Shown: positions 44,676-54,341 of the stretch, one piece after another
How positions within the stretch are numbered: position 1 is the first letter of the stretch
Layout of the letters: every line of letters starts with the position of its first letter
Source: Chloroflexota bacterium
GTDB lineage: Bacteria > Chloroflexota > Dehalococcoidia > Lucifugimonadales > Lucifugimonadaceae
Length of the DNA: 64,000 bases
Direction of reading: 5' to 3'
Assembly: GCA_018650845.1 (NCBI GenBank)
Contig: JABIFF010000002.1
Location: 62,001 to 126,000, forward strand
Position numbers and translations under genes: made by a program
The notes under the pieces: generated by a model
What the model saw: the letters and a program-made list of their open reading frames with translations, nothing else
The model's database searches: none
Told to the model about the DNA's origin: nothing

Positions 44676-45314
44676 CTATTCTGGTGAATCGACCGAGGTC
44701 GTTGCTGTGGCGGGTTCGGCGATATCGTTCGATTCGACAGTTGAAACATCTTCTTCGTCTTTAGCATCTGTTTTCTGGCCTTCATCGAGGAACCAGAAGT
44801 AGAAGACCATCAACGCTATTCCGATGACAATCGAGGAATCGGCGATGTTGAAGATTGGCCACCAGCCGACGTCTAAGAAGTCGGTCACATGCCCCAACCG
44901 AATTCGATCGATGATATTTCCAATTGCACCACCGAACTGCATTCCGAACGCAACCCGAAGCACCCATGGTGGATCGTCAATTGATCGATAAATGAAGGTG
45001 AGAACAACGACGGCAGCGAGCGATACCCACGTCAGAATATCGCCCTGACCCTGGAACAAGGAAAATGCTGTACCCGTATTCCAAGCGTGAGTGAATCGAA
45101 AGAATCCCTCGGCTGGCCACGATTCGCCAACAGCGAGATTTTCGATGGTCAACCATTTGGTGAGTTGGTCTAACCCAAGCGCGAGCAACATCATGATCCA
45201 CGGCAACGGATCAGTAAGCTTTGAACGCTTCTCTCGAGTAGTTGAATTTGGTAATTCTGAGGTCAATATCGTCGTTTCTCTGAAAATATCTTTGGGCTTC
45301 AGAGGCGAATTCAT
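44676..45314 (-). CDS. lspA: lipoprotein signal peptidase (SPase II)
   Basis: A 212-residue integral membrane aspartic protease that cleaves prolipoproteins. Four hydrophobic segments lie between residues 35 and 185. The catalytic Asp pair is in G-N-I-I-D-R-I-R-L-G-H-V-T-D-F-L and F-N-I-A-D-S-S-I. Both the 35-residue N-terminal and 35-residue acidic C-terminal extensions exceed the usual 160-residue family length. GGGGGAA lies about 8 nt before the ATG. Confidence 0.96.
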   Translation of the reverse strand: MNSPLKPKDIFRETTILTSELPNSTTREKRSKLTDPLPWIMMLLALGLDQLTKWLTIENLAVGESWPAEGFFRFTHAWNTGTAFSLFQGQGDILTWVSLAAVVVLTFIYRSIDDPPWVLRVAFGMQFGGAIGNIIDRIRLGHVTDFLDVGWWPIFNIADSSIVIGIALMVFYFWFLDEGQKTDAKDEEDVSTVESNDIAEPATATTSVDSPE

Positions 45315-45391
45315 TGATGGTTCCCCCGGAAAGTCCTATTCGAGTATACGTTCGGACCGTATGCGTGGAGTCATCTCGCGGATAGAATCTG

Positions 45392-45413
45392 CGTTCGATA
45401 TCGATATCGAACG
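45392..45413. promoter_or_regulatory. perfect 22-bp palindrome upstream of threonine aldolase
   Basis: The half-site CGTTCGATATC is followed directly by its reverse complement, a spacer-free 22-bp perfect palindrome 61 nt before the aldolase ATG. The length and symmetry suit binding of a dimeric repressor. Confidence 0.5.
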
Positions 45414-45474
45414 AGACACAGCCAGATGCTGCTAATTGGCGAACTGCCTAACGAAGCGTTGGAGAACTTACGAC

Positions 45475-46509
45475 ATGATCCGAGTCGACCTACGAAGTGA
45501 CACCGTCACGCACCCAAGCCCTGAAATGCGAAGGGCAATGTACGAGGCCGAGCTCGGCGATGATGTTTACGGAGACGATCCGACCGTAAATAAACTTCAA
45601 GATATGGCTGCCGAGAGACTCGGAAAAGAAGCTGGGTTATTTGTTTCTTCAGGGACGCAGGGAAACCTCGTTTCGGTGCTTGCTCAGGCACAGCGTGGCG
45701 ATGAGGTTCTGGTAGGCGATCAGTGTCACATCATGAACGCCGAAGCCGGTGGCACGATGGTGCTGGGTAGTGTTGTTTTGTACCCAATCAAGACCGACGA
45801 TTTTGGTTTCCTTGAGCCAGAACTCATTCAGGCAGCCGTGAAGCCACGTGACTACCACAAGCCTCCCACTCGATTGCTGACAATCGAGAACACTCACAAC
45901 GGTTCAAGTGGCAGGGCGCTGACTCCCGACCAGATGAAGTTGATGGCTGATGCCGCTCACGACAAAGGTCTGAACGTTCATCTTGATGGCGCACGAATAT
46001 TCAACGCTGCAGTTGCACTCGGCGTAGAAGCGTCGGCACTTACTGAGAATGTCGATACGGCTACTTTCTGTCTGTCTAAGGGGCTTGCCTGCCCAATCGG
46101 ATCTGTCGTCGTTGGCTCGAAGGATTTCATCGAAGAGGCTGATCGATGGCGCAAGATGCTCGGATCGGGCATGCGTCAGGTAGGAATCGTCGCCGCAGCC
46201 GGATTGGTAGCTCTCGATTCAATGGTCGAACGGATGCAGGAAGACCACGACCACGCTCGCCACATCGCCTCACGAATGGCCGAAATGCCTGGCATCTCGG
46301 TCGATCCTGAGCACATCCAAACCAATATCATCAGGTTCGAAGTTCCAGCGCACACCGGCGACCAGATTGCTGCACGGATGAAGGAAGAGGGCGTCTACAT
46401 CAACGGTGGAGACTCCGATCTGCGAATTGTTACTCACTACGGCGTATCGGCTGAAGATTACGAATTCACCATTTCGGCACTCAACAAAGTGATGAAAGAA
46501 ATCGCCTAG
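45475..46509 (+). CDS. low-specificity L-threonine aldolase family
   Basis: A 344-residue PLP enzyme splitting L-threonine or allo-threonine to glycine and acetaldehyde. Motifs are I-R-V-D-L-R-S-D-T-V-T-H-P-S-P-E-M-R, G-D-D-V-Y-G-D-D-P-T, F-V-S-S-G-T-Q-G-N and V-H-L-D-G-A-R-I-F-N-A. The Schiff-base Lys is in C-L-S-K-G-L. ATG 45475 has GGAG about 11 nt upstream and matches the family start. An upstream frame extension to 45436 is not supported. A 22-bp palindrome precedes it. Confidence 0.93.
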   Translation: MIRVDLRSDTVTHPSPEMRRAMYEAELGDDVYGDDPTVNKLQDMAAERLGKEAGLFVSSGTQGNLVSVLAQAQRGDEVLVGDQCHIMNAEAGGTMVLGSVVLYPIKTDDFGFLEPELIQAAVKPRDYHKPPTRLLTIENTHNGSSGRALTPDQMKLMADAAHDKGLNVHLDGARIFNAAVALGVEASALTENVDTATFCLSKGLACPIGSVVVGSKDFIEEADRWRKMLGSGMRQVGIVAAAGLVALDSMVERMQEDHDHARHIASRMAEMPGISVDPEHIQTNIIRFEVPAHTGDQIAARMKEEGVYINGGDSDLRIVTHYGVSAEDYEFTISALNKVMKEIA

Positions 46510-46558
46510 CTTCGACCGTCTTGAGAGTTCTAAGTAACTTTCTACTGGAGTCAACGAA

Positions 46559-47464
46559 TTGACCTATGCTCTCGAAATCGACGGGTTAACAAAACGTTTC
46601 GGCGACAAAACAGTGGTCGACGACGTTTCGTTTTCTGTTCAAAACGGTGAGGTATTCGGATTTCTTGGACCAAACGGTTCAGGCAAAACGACCACGATTC
46701 GAACTGCTCTTGGAATTCTTCACCAAGATGCGGGAGAAATTCGACTTCTCGACGGCCTAACAGCCTCACAGGCAATGCCGCGTGTCGGATATCTGCCTGA
46801 AGAGCGTGGTCTACTTCGCAAGGAAAAAGTTTCGAACATTCTTCGGTACTTGGGTCGTCTTCGAGGGCTCGAAAAGGCCGAGGCATACGATCGTGGTCTC
46901 GAATTACTGCATCGGGTAGGTCTATACGAACACCGCGACAAGAAGGTCGAAGGGCTTTCTCGGGGAATGACCCAGCTAGTTCAGTTCGTTGCGTCGCTCA
47001 TTCATCACCCTGAGCTAATCATTCTCGATGAGCCGTTCTCAGGACTCGACCCGCTCAATGTGCAGTTGATGAAAGAGATGCTCGCTGCCGAGCAAAAGCG
47101 CGGTGCAACCATCATATTCAGCACGCACGTGATGTCAGATGTCGAAGAAATGTGCGAACAAGTTGCACTGATCGCCGATAGTCGATTACTGCTATTCGGA
47201 GAGCTTGCGGAGATTCGACGCTCCCGTGGGGCCAACGCTGTGGTGGTCGAAGCACCTGAACATCCCAATACGCTTCCTGCTGCTCAAAAACACGCAGGCA
47301 AAGGTGGGCAAGTTGAATATCGCCTTAGCGACGAACTCAAGCCGGAAATGATTCTTGACGCCTATTCTTCGGCAGGGATAGTTCTCACGAGATTTGAACA
47401 AGTGATGCCGTCATTGAACGACATCTTTATCGAGGAGGTGAGCAATGTTCGGCAAAACCGATGA
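46559..47464 (+). CDS. ABC transporter ATP-binding protein (NatA-like)
   Basis: A 301-residue ATPase. Walker A is G-P-N-G-S-G-K-T-T, the signature is the variant L-S-R-G-M-T-Q, Walker B L-I-I-L-D-E-P-F-S-G-L-D-P, and the switch His is in S-T-H-V-M. The C-terminal extension (about 220-301) resembles NatA/YhaQ proteins. The TTG start has TGGAG about 7 nt upstream. It overlaps the permease gene by 20 nt, so the two form one transporter. Confidence 0.93.
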   Translation: MTYALEIDGLTKRFGDKTVVDDVSFSVQNGEVFGFLGPNGSGKTTTIRTALGILHQDAGEIRLLDGLTASQAMPRVGYLPEERGLLRKEKVSNILRYLGRLRGLEKAEAYDRGLELLHRVGLYEHRDKKVEGLSRGMTQLVQFVASLIHHPELIILDEPFSGLDPLNVQLMKEMLAAEQKRGATIIFSTHVMSDVEEMCEQVALIADSRLLLFGELAEIRRSRGANAVVVEAPEHPNTLPAAQKHAGKGGQVEYRLSDELKPEMILDAYSSAGIVLTRFEQVMPSLNDIFIEEVSNVRQNR

Positions 47465-48683
47465 TGCTCGAATAATCTTCGAAGAAGAGTTCAGCCGGCA
47501 GCTGCGACGAACGAGTTGGCGTGTGTTCACGTTTGGTGTGCCGATCATCATGCTGTTGGTCACGTATGTCTTACCTCTCGTAATCGATAATTTTTCTGAT
47601 GATGAATCAACGCCAAAGATCGAATCGATTGGTTACGTCGATCACTCAGGCGTGACTGATTCGCTTGCTGAAATCCCTGGCCTGCTCCGTATGAGCGGAC
47701 TAGATATTGGCACTCAAGCACTGGCCGATGACGAGATAAAAGCCTTCTTCGTGATACCTGAGGACTATGTCGCAACAGGAAATGTCGATTGGTATCGACG
47801 CGGCTCGGGTTTAGCTGCTGAAGATAGTTCCGGCGACGCATTTTTCAACGTGCTTCGAATGGCAGTTGCCGATGGCGGCCTATCTGAAACTGAAGTGGCG
47901 CGGATATTACAGCCAGCAACTTATTCGTTGTTCAAGGTCGACGAACTCGGTCGACCCGATTCGTCGGGCTCAGTTAAGGACGAAATCGCTCAGGCTGCAC
48001 CGGCGTTTGTATTCGCACTTTTGCTGTTGTTCTCGATTTTCGTTGGTTCGGGTTCGTTGTTGCAAAGCGTTACTGAAGAAAAAGAAAACAGAATGATCGA
48101 AATGCTGGTCACATCGGCCTCATCGATGTCGATCATGCTTGGCAAAATCCTTGGACTCGGCGCAGCAGGACTTCTGCAGATCGCTATTTGGCTATCGGTC
48201 GCTGCCTTTGCCATTCCGCAAATTAGCCAACAGTTCAACGGCTTGGCTTCGCTCACACTCGACCCACTGTTGATGGTATTGCTCGTTGCCTACTACTTTG
48301 CTGGGTATTTTGTTTTCGCAGCGTTTATGGCATCGATTGGTGCTGCTTCGACCAGCGTCCGTGAAGCCAGCCAGATTTCAGCGATAGTGATGATTCCGGG
48401 CGTGGTGCCGATTTACCTATCGGCGGTAATCATTCCGAGCCCCGACGGTGGACTTGCTAGAGCATTGACCTTCTTTCCGCTTACATCTTCAACCGCATCA
48501 ATGATGAGAATTGCTGGCGGTACTGAAATGACTTACGAGATATTTCTCGGTTTAGCCACTACGGCGCTGGCAGGTGTGGGATTGCTTTGGCTTAGTGCGA
48601 GGGTGTTCCGAGCAGGGCTGCTTCTATACGGCCAACGAATGGGAATTCGAACGGTTTGGCAGGCTCTTCGCTACGCCGACTAG
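47445..48683 (+). CDS. ABC-2 transporter permease (NatB-like)
   Basis: A 412-residue permease. The first membrane helix (about 25-48) is followed by a large external domain (50-180), then five to six membrane helices. T-E-E-K-E-N-R-M-I-E-M-L-V-T-S is the coupling motif typical of NatB/YhaP, exporting Na+ or small molecules in characterised cases. The substrate here is unknown. Coupled to the ATPase by overlap. Confidence 0.9.
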   Translation: MFGKTDDARIIFEEEFSRQLRRTSWRVFTFGVPIIMLLVTYVLPLVIDNFSDDESTPKIESIGYVDHSGVTDSLAEIPGLLRMSGLDIGTQALADDEIKAFFVIPEDYVATGNVDWYRRGSGLAAEDSSGDAFFNVLRMAVADGGLSETEVARILQPATYSLFKVDELGRPDSSGSVKDEIAQAAPAFVFALLLLFSIFVGSGSLLQSVTEEKENRMIEMLVTSASSMSIMLGKILGLGAAGLLQIAIWLSVAAFAIPQISQQFNGLASLTLDPLLMVLLVAYYFAGYFVFAAFMASIGAASTSVREASQISAIVMIPGVVPIYLSAVIIPSPDGGLARALTFFPLTSSTASMMRIAGGTEMTYEIFLGLATTALAGVGLLWLSARVFRAGLLLYGQRMGIRTVWQALRYAD

Positions 48684-48689
48684 ACGACC

Positions 48690-50030
48690 CTAGTCTTCGT
48701 CGGGTTTTCCATAGCGTTCGCCCCACCAGTTCATCAGGCGGTTTCGTATCGCTTGTTCGCTACCCAGATCACCCGGCTCGTAGAACCGTTCGTTCTTGAT
48801 CGCTTCAGGCAAATTGTCGGTTTGCGAAAAATGCCCAGGCTGGTCGTGAGCGTACTCGTACCCTTCGCCGTACCCCAGATCTTTCATCAGGCGGGTAGGG
48901 GCGTTGCGTAGGTGCTGTGGCACTGGTGCGTCTCGTGAACCTCGTACAAGCTCCAGAGCTTTATCTATTGCCTTATAGGCGGAATTCGATTTAGGAGCTG
49001 TGGCGAGATAAATCGTGGCTTCTGCCAAAGGAATCCTTCCTTCTGGCATTCCCACGAAACTCACTGCTTGCTGAGCAGCCATTGCCACGGCTAGACCGTT
49101 CGGATTGGCGAGACCAATATCTTCAGCAGCCGAGATAACCAATCGCCGAGCTATGAACACAGGATCTTCGCCAGCATCGATCATTCGCGCTAGGTAATAC
49201 AAGGCAGCGTCGGGATCAGAAGCACGAATCGTCTTGATGAAAGCCGAAATCGTGTCGTAGTGCATATCGCCGAGTCGGTCGTAGCGAGATTGCCTCTGCA
49301 CCGATTCTTCCATGGTCTGCACTTCAACAGAGATGTTTCCCGATTTATCCCGTTCAGTCGATTCGACCGCCAATTCGAGAGTGTTCAAGGCTGAACGTGC
49401 ATCGCCGTTTGCTACTCGTAAAAGGAAGTGCATAGATTCTTCAGAAAGCGATACGCCGTCACGGCCAAGCCCGTGATCTTCGTTGGTTATTGCCCGCTCG
49501 ACGATCTCTGAAATATCTTCGTCTTTGAGTGGTTCGAGCGTGTAGACCCGCGTTCGTGAAAGCAGTGGCGAAATTACTTCAAACGATGGGTTTTCAGTCG
49601 TGGCTCCAACGAGAGTCACTGTGCCATCTTCGACGTGCGGAAGAAGAGCATCTTGTTGCGACTTCGAGAAGCGATGAATTTCGTCGATGAAAAGAATGGT
49701 GCGCCGACCATTTTGACCAAGTCGTTCACCCGCCAATGCCATAACGGCTCGAACGTCTTTCACACCTGAAGTGACTGCACTGAGTTGTACGAAGTGCGAA
49801 TCGGTTTCGCCAGCGATAAGACGGGCTAGAGTAGTTTTTCCGCTACCGGGAGGTCCCCATAAAATCATCGACGGCAAGCGGTCTTCATCGATAGCGCGCC
49901 GAAGCACTTTTCCTGGAGTCAGGATGTGTTTTTGCCCCACATATTCATCGAGGTTCTGTGGACGCATGCGGGTTGCAAGGGGCGCAATCCGATCTTGAAG
50001 TTCTTGTTTTCGGCGGTCGAACAGAGTCAT
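48690..50030 (-). CDS. rarA: replication-associated recombination protein A (RarA/MgsA)
   Basis: A 446-residue AAA+ clamp-loader-like ATPase acting at stalled replication forks. It shows [16 protein letters not shown], Walker [11 protein letters not shown], Walker [10 protein letters not shown] and sensor [10 protein letters not shown]. The C-terminal tetramer/MgsA domain has [10 protein letters not shown] and [12 protein letters not shown]. The start is ATG 50030 (M-T-L-F-D-R-R). The frame stays open upstream but that part is not family-like. Confidence 0.95.
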   Translation of the reverse strand: MTLFDRRKQELQDRIAPLATRMRPQNLDEYVGQKHILTPGKVLRRAIDEDRLPSMILWGPPGSGKTTLARLIAGETDSHFVQLSAVTSGVKDVRAVMALAGERLGQNGRRTILFIDEIHRFSKSQQDALLPHVEDGTVTLVGATTENPSFEVISPLLSRTRVYTLEPLKDEDISEIVERAITNEDHGLGRDGVSLSEESMHFLLRVANGDARSALNTLELAVESTERDKSGNISVEVQTMEESVQRQSRYDRLGDMHYDTISAFIKTIRASDPDAALYYLARMIDAGEDPVFIARRLVISAAEDIGLANPNGLAVAMAAQQAVSFVGMPEGRIPLAEATIYLATAPKSNSAYKAIDKALELVRGSRDAPVPQHLRNAPTRLMKDLGYGEGYEYAHDQPGHFSQTDNLPEAIKNERFYEPGDLGSEQAIRNRLMNWWGERYGKPDED

Positions 50031-50144
50031 TTTTCTACTTAGTCGGTGCGGCGAGTAAATCAAGCCCTTTGCACAGGTTACGCCACACCTGAACAAAGCG
50101 GACGGACCGCATGGCAATCCCGGCGCACAATTGTTTGCCTAGTT

Positions 50145-50537
50145 CTACTTGCGGGGAAGAGCCTTCGGGACGATCGAATTGTTGGCTCGTCGGTTATACG
50201 CCTTGCCACCGCCATAATCGAGTTCGGCAATGGTTACGCCGTCACCGCCATCGCCGTATGAGCCGGGATAGTGGCGAGCGACTAGATCACTTTTCGTGAG
50301 AATGTCGCGAGCCAGCTGCTTGAGCACGCCCGATCCGTGACCGTGAATAACTTTGACGATGTGAAGTCGAGAGTTGTAACAGTGCTGGAGATGAATTTTG
50401 ATCTGCGTATCGGCTTCGTGCGCTCGCATACCGTGCAGATCGATCTCGATATCTGGAGCATCGATTCCACCTTGTGAGGATGGTGCCCAACCTTGCTCTG
50501 ATGTCGGCTTTGGCCGTCGTCGTTTTTTAGGACTCAT
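50145..50537 (-). CDS. Smr-domain protein
   Basis: A 130-residue protein that is mostly a stand-alone Smr domain: I-E-I-D-L-H-G-M-R-A-H-E-A, V-K-V-I-H-G-H-G-S-G-V-L-K and the Gly-rich end. Smr domains occur at the C terminus of MutS2 and are nucleases or nucleic-acid binders. A basic N-terminal stretch (K-K-R-R-R-P-K) may contact nucleic acid. ATGA overlap with selA shows cotranscription, but no functional link is known. Confidence 0.88.
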   Translation of the reverse strand: MSPKKRRRPKPTSEQGWAPSSQGGIDAPDIEIDLHGMRAHEADTQIKIHLQHCYNSRLHIVKVIHGHGSGVLKQLARDILTKSDLVARHYPGSYGDGGDGVTIAELDYGGGKAYNRRANNSIVPKALPRK

Positions 50538-51925
50538 TGTGAATCCTGCGATATAGCGAGTTTGATAGCTTCGATCACGGCTTGATCTTGATCGGTCATA
50601 ACCGTTCTAGGATCGAGAAGCACTCGTTCGTTCTCAATTCGGGCAACTACCGCCACCGGGCTTCGTCGCAAGCAAGCCGCAAAATTATCGACGCTGCCTT
50701 GAGGTTCTATCGCTAAGACCGATGTTGGGATGGTTTGACCCGGAAGAGAGCCGCCACCGACCGCAGACCGAGCACCCTCGACCACGCCAGTTCCAGCTTC
50801 CGCTCGCCATCGCTCCGCCGTGGCAGCAATAGCCGATTCATCCTTCGAGATGGAATTCCAGATCGGGATTTCTTCCTCGTGATCGCCCTTCAAATATGAG
50901 ACTAGAGTTGCTGCAATTGCTGAAAGCGTCATCTTGTCGATTCGCACCGCTCTGGCGAGTGGGTGTTTCGAAACGAGATCGACCCAGCTCTTCTCCCCAG
51001 CGATTAGCCCTGCCTGTGGCCCCCCGAGTAGTTTGTCGCCCGAGAAGAGGGTTAGTGCTGCGCCGTCGGAAATTGAATCCTGAACCTGTGGTTCTTGATC
51101 AAGCCCGTACTTGCGAGTATCAATCAAGCAGCCTGAGCCGAGATCGTTGATAACCGGAACTCCGTGTTTTTTGCCCACGGCTACCATGTCGGCAAGCTCC
51201 GGAACGTGGGTAAAACCTTCGACAATGAAATTGCTCGGGTGAACCTTCAATATTGCAGCGGTGCGAGGTGTGATCGCTGCTTCGTAGTCGGCAGCATAAG
51301 TGCGATTCGTAGTGCCAACCTCTATCAATGTGGCGCCGGATTGCCGCATGACGTCGGGAACTCGGAACCCACCACCGATCTCGACAGCTTCACCGCGAGA
51401 AACGATCACTTCGGTTTTGTTTGGATCGGCAGCTACAACAGCAGCGAGAGTGAGCAACACTCCTGAAGCGTTGTTGTTCACTGCGATTCCAGCTTCTGCA
51501 CCGCTGACCTGCGAAAGCAGATCGGAGATATGTGCGTTTCGAGAACCGCGCTTTCCTGAATCGAGATTGAACTCAAGATCAGAGTAGATCGATGCCGAAT
51601 CGGAAGCCGCTTTGGCAACCTTACTGCTTAGAGGAGCACGCCCAAGGTTGGTGTGGAGCACGACGCCTGTCGCGTTGACGACTGGTTTCGGCCACGAACC
51701 CCAAGCTCGATCAGCTCGTTTAGCGATCTCAGCGATCATTTCTTCAACAGCCGGCGATTCGCCAGTGGCTTTGATTTTCGTCCGAGCTTTTCCCAGAACA
51801 TCCCGTGCCAACGTCGTGACAGCATCGTGGGAAAAATTGCGCACGAGTTCTGCGACTTCTTCCGATTGGAGAAGTGCGTCGACCGAAGGTAGTGATCGAT
51901 ATGCAGACTCTGGCATCTCTGGCAA
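50534..51925 (-). CDS. selA: L-seryl-tRNA(Sec) selenium transferase
   Basis: A 463-residue SelA that converts Ser-tRNA(Sec) to Sec-tRNA(Sec) with selenophosphate. It has the full N-terminal domain (Y-R-S-L-P-S-V-D-A-L-L), the core K-P-V-V-N-A-T-G-V-V-L-H-T-N-L-G-R-A-P-L, the phosphate loop V-N-N-N-A-S, D-L-G-S-G and the catalytic Lys in F-S-G-D-K-L-L-G-G-P-Q-A-G. The TTG start has AGGAG 7 nt upstream. selB, selD and selC are not in this window. It supports recoding of the TGA at 22454. Confidence 0.96.
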   Translation of the reverse strand: MPEMPESAYRSLPSVDALLQSEEVAELVRNFSHDAVTTLARDVLGKARTKIKATGESPAVEEMIAEIAKRADRAWGSWPKPVVNATGVVLHTNLGRAPLSSKVAKAASDSASIYSDLEFNLDSGKRGSRNAHISDLLSQVSGAEAGIAVNNNASGVLLTLAAVVAADPNKTEVIVSRGEAVEIGGGFRVPDVMRQSGATLIEVGTTNRTYAADYEAAITPRTAAILKVHPSNFIVEGFTHVPELADMVAVGKKHGVPVINDLGSGCLIDTRKYGLDQEPQVQDSISDGAALTLFSGDKLLGGPQAGLIAGEKSWVDLVSKHPLARAVRIDKMTLSAIAATLVSYLKGDHEEEIPIWNSISKDESAIAATAERWRAEAGTGVVEGARSAVGGGSLPGQTIPTSVLAIEPQGSVDNFAACLRRSPVAVVARIENERVLLDPRTVMTDQDQAVIEAIKLAISQDSQ

Positions 51926-52134
51926 TAGAACTCTCCTGAACCAATCTAGAACGGCTATGCGATAGCTGGAAATCGGATCACTAATGCCAAGTAATTACTT
52001 TTAGGCACAAGTAGGTACAAAAGTTTACTACTGCTGAACTCAAATCTAGTTAGGAAAAATACAGCAGTGTGGAACGCGCGGGCGTAAGATTACTCGGTTC
52101 GCCACTTTCGTAACCGGCGCAAGAGGGATCACGA

Positions 52135-52737
52135 GTGATAGTTATCGGCCTTACCGGCGGCATTGGAACCGGCAAAACCGAGGTTACACACGTCCTTCGT
52201 GAACTGGGTGCAGTGGTGTTCGAATCGGACAAGCTAGCGCATTCGTCCTACGAGCCTGGAACCGAGGCTCATAGGCAAATCGTTCGTAGTTTCGGTGAAG
52301 AAGTCCTGAGTGATTCTGGTTTTATAGATCGGAAAGCCTTGGGGAAAATCGTCTTTGCTGATCCAGCCCGACGTCTGGAGCTTGAGGAGATTGTTTGGCC
52401 AGCGACGCGGAAGCTGACACTGGCTTCTTTGAAAGATGAGGAGAACCGCGGAACGGAAATTGTTGTAGTCGAAGTCCCAAAATTATTCGAATCAGGATGG
52501 GACAAACTCGCTGACGCTATATGGACCGTTGAATCACCTACGGGTGAAATCGACAAGCGAGTAAAAGATCGATCAGGGCTAAGTAAGTCGGAAGTTGATG
52601 CGAGAGTAGCTGCTCAGCTAACTCGGGAACAACGAATCGACAAAGCAGATGTCCAAATCGTGAACGACGGAACACTAGAAGATCTACGGGCTCAAATATT
52701 GAGAATCTGGGAATCTATCCCCAAGACCCAAAAGTAA
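52135..52737 (+). CDS. coaE: dephospho-CoA kinase
   Basis: A 200-residue CoaE, the last step of coenzyme A synthesis. The P-loop is I-G-L-T-G-G-I-G-T-G-K-T-E-V. A-V-V-F-E-S-D-K-L-A-H stands where most homologs have an I-D-A-D-x-x-A-H-type segment, and V-V-E-V-P-K-L-F-E-S-G-W replaces the more usual D-I-P-L-L-F-E. R-E-Q-R-I-D-K-A-D is also seen. The start is GTG with GAGGGA about 8 nt upstream. It is divergent from selA across about 210 nt that hold no recognisable gene. Confidence 0.92.
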   Translation: MIVIGLTGGIGTGKTEVTHVLRELGAVVFESDKLAHSSYEPGTEAHRQIVRSFGEEVLSDSGFIDRKALGKIVFADPARRLELEEIVWPATRKLTLASLKDEENRGTEIVVVEVPKLFESGWDKLADAIWTVESPTGEIDKRVKDRSGLSKSEVDARVAAQLTREQRIDKADVQIVNDGTLEDLRAQILRIWESIPKTQK

Positions 52738-52809
52738 ATGCAAGCGGATGTGAATCCGAATTAGTTCACCGCAAATCGGTGAGGAAATGCCTTCAAGGCG
52801 CGAGTACTA

Positions 52810-53694
52810 ATGGCAACAGAACAGAAATACAACGAGCGGAACATCGAAGAGTATTACGTAGCGGATGAGCCGTTTTACGTGCCGACCTCTGATGAGATCG
52901 AAATTTTTGAATCAGCCTACCGCCAGCGAGTGCCTATCCTCCTGAAGGGCCCGACCGGTACTGGTAAGACTCGTTTCGTCGAGCACATGGCTTGGCGCTT
53001 GAGCGAAGGTCTGACTGCTCGAAACCCCGGCGACAAAGCATTGAACGGCGCTGGCGAAAAGCTTCCGCTAATCACTGTCGCATGTCACGAAGACCTGACT
53101 GCCAGTGACCTTGTTGGTCGATACCTGCTTGATGCTGATGGCACACGCTGGATCGATGGACCACTAACCCGTGCTGTAAAAGCCGGTGGTATTTGCTACC
53201 TCGACGAAATCGTTGAAGCTCGAAAAGACACCACTGTCATCATTCACCCGCTTACCGACCACCGTCGTTCACTAACGATCGACAAGCTCGGTTCGACTAT
53301 CGATGCTGCAGAAGGCTTCTTGCTGGTTGTTTCGTACAACCCTGGTTACCAGAACGCATTGAAAGACTTGAAGCACTCGACTCGACAGCGATTCGTTGCG
53401 CTTGAGTTCGACTTCCCAGAAGAAGAACGTGAAGCACAGATTATTGCTCACGAATCCGGTTGTGATTCCGACACCGCAGAGCGATTGGCTCGACTTGGTG
53501 TGAAGATTCGAAACCTTCGTGAACATGGCCTTGAAGAAGGTGCCAGCACTCGAATGCTTATCTACGCAGGTCGCCTGATCAAAGAAGGCGTATCGCAGCG
53601 ACGAGCATGTCAGGTGTCTGTAACTTGGGGTATCACCGACGATCCTCAGGTTCAGCGCAGCATCGACGAGGTTGTAACTTCGATCTTCGCGTAG
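52810..53694 (+). CDS. CbbQ/NirQ/NorQ-type MoxR AAA+ ATPase
   Basis: A 294-residue AAA+ protein. Walker A is K-G-P-T-G-T-G-K-T-R, Walker B G-G-I-C-Y-L-D-E-I-V-E-A-R, and the family segment D-L-V-G-R-Y-L-L-D-A-D-G-T-R-W-I-D-G-P-L is characteristic of CbbQ/NorQ. S-Y-N-P-G-Y-Q and R-Q-R-F-V provide sensor and arginine-finger regions. These ATPases pair with a VWA partner (CbbO/NorD) to activate metalloenzymes such as RuBisCO or nitric oxide reductase. Neither client is present, so the target is unknown. Confidence 0.93.
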   Translation: MATEQKYNERNIEEYYVADEPFYVPTSDEIEIFESAYRQRVPILLKGPTGTGKTRFVEHMAWRLSEGLTARNPGDKALNGAGEKLPLITVACHEDLTASDLVGRYLLDADGTRWIDGPLTRAVKAGGICYLDEIVEARKDTTVIIHPLTDHRRSLTIDKLGSTIDAAEGFLLVVSYNPGYQNALKDLKHSTRQRFVALEFDFPEEEREAQIIAHESGCDSDTAERLARLGVKIRNLREHGLEEGASTRMLIYAGRLIKEGVSQRRACQVSVTWGITDDPQVQRSIDEVVTSIFA

Positions 53695-53702
53695 ACAGCA
53701 CC

Positions 53703-54296
53703 GTGAATACCATCGGGAACACCAAAGGGCTTACGATCAACCGGCTCGAGACTACTCTGAGATCTTACTCAGGTAAGAAGCATGAAGCAGAAGGTAGTAG
53801 TCCTCCCGCGGCCGTAAGCGTTTTGTTCAACATCAGCAATGGTGAACCGTGCGTAGTGATGATCAAACGTGCGGAAACGCTCAGGCACCACAGTGGCCAA
53901 TGGGCGTTTCCGGGCGGGATGATCGAAGATTCTGATGATTCAGCTATGCACGCCGCCTTGCGTGAGACCAACGAAGAGCTTGGGATTAGTGCCAGCGATA
54001 TCGATATCTGGTGCCAGATTCCACCAGTAGATACTTCGTCCGGATTCGAGATTTGGCCATATGCAGGCCGAGTTACCGATGGCGTGAAGCTGACGCCTGA
54101 AGAAGCCGAAGTTGCTGAAGTTGTCAACGTTCCGGTTCGAGTGTTCGTTGAAGAGATTTCGAAACGAACGATTACGGTGGTTCGAGATGGCACGACTCGA
54201 AAGCTAACCGCATATGCATATGAAGATCGAATTATCTGGGGAGCATCAGCCCGGATCATTGCGAGCACTATCGAAATAGTGATGAACGCAGCGTGA
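53703..54296 (+). CDS. Nudix hydrolase, CoA-pyrophosphatase-like
   Basis: A 197-residue Nudix protein lying between the CbbQ and CbbO partners. The pre-box R-H-H-S-G-Q-W-A-F-P-G-G and the Nudix box variant ending A-L-R-E-T-N-E-E-L-G-I match the NudL/NUDT7/8 CoA-pyrophosphatase pattern, where the usual first Glu is Asp. It likely cleaves CoA or acyl-CoA to phosphopantetheine and ADP. The GTG start 9 nt after the CbbQ stop is inferred from spacing; the open frame extends into CbbQ. Confidence 0.83.
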   Translation: MNTIGNTKGLTINRLETTLRSYSGKKHEAEGSSPPAAVSVLFNISNGEPCVVMIKRAETLRHHSGQWAFPGGMIEDSDDSAMHAALRETNEELGISASDIDIWCQIPPVDTSSGFEIWPYAGRVTDGVKLTPEEAEVAEVVNVPVRVFVEEISKRTITVVRDGTTRKLTAYAYEDRIIWGASARIIASTIEIVMNAA

Positions 54297-54341
54297 TAAT
54301 TCTGACAAGAGCCATTTATGGCCAAAAGGGAATGACCAGAG

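Noticed and set aside
51926-52134. Possible selC in the selA-coaE spacer
   Set aside because: No T-arm consensus, no UCA anticodon arm and no long variable arm were found on either strand.
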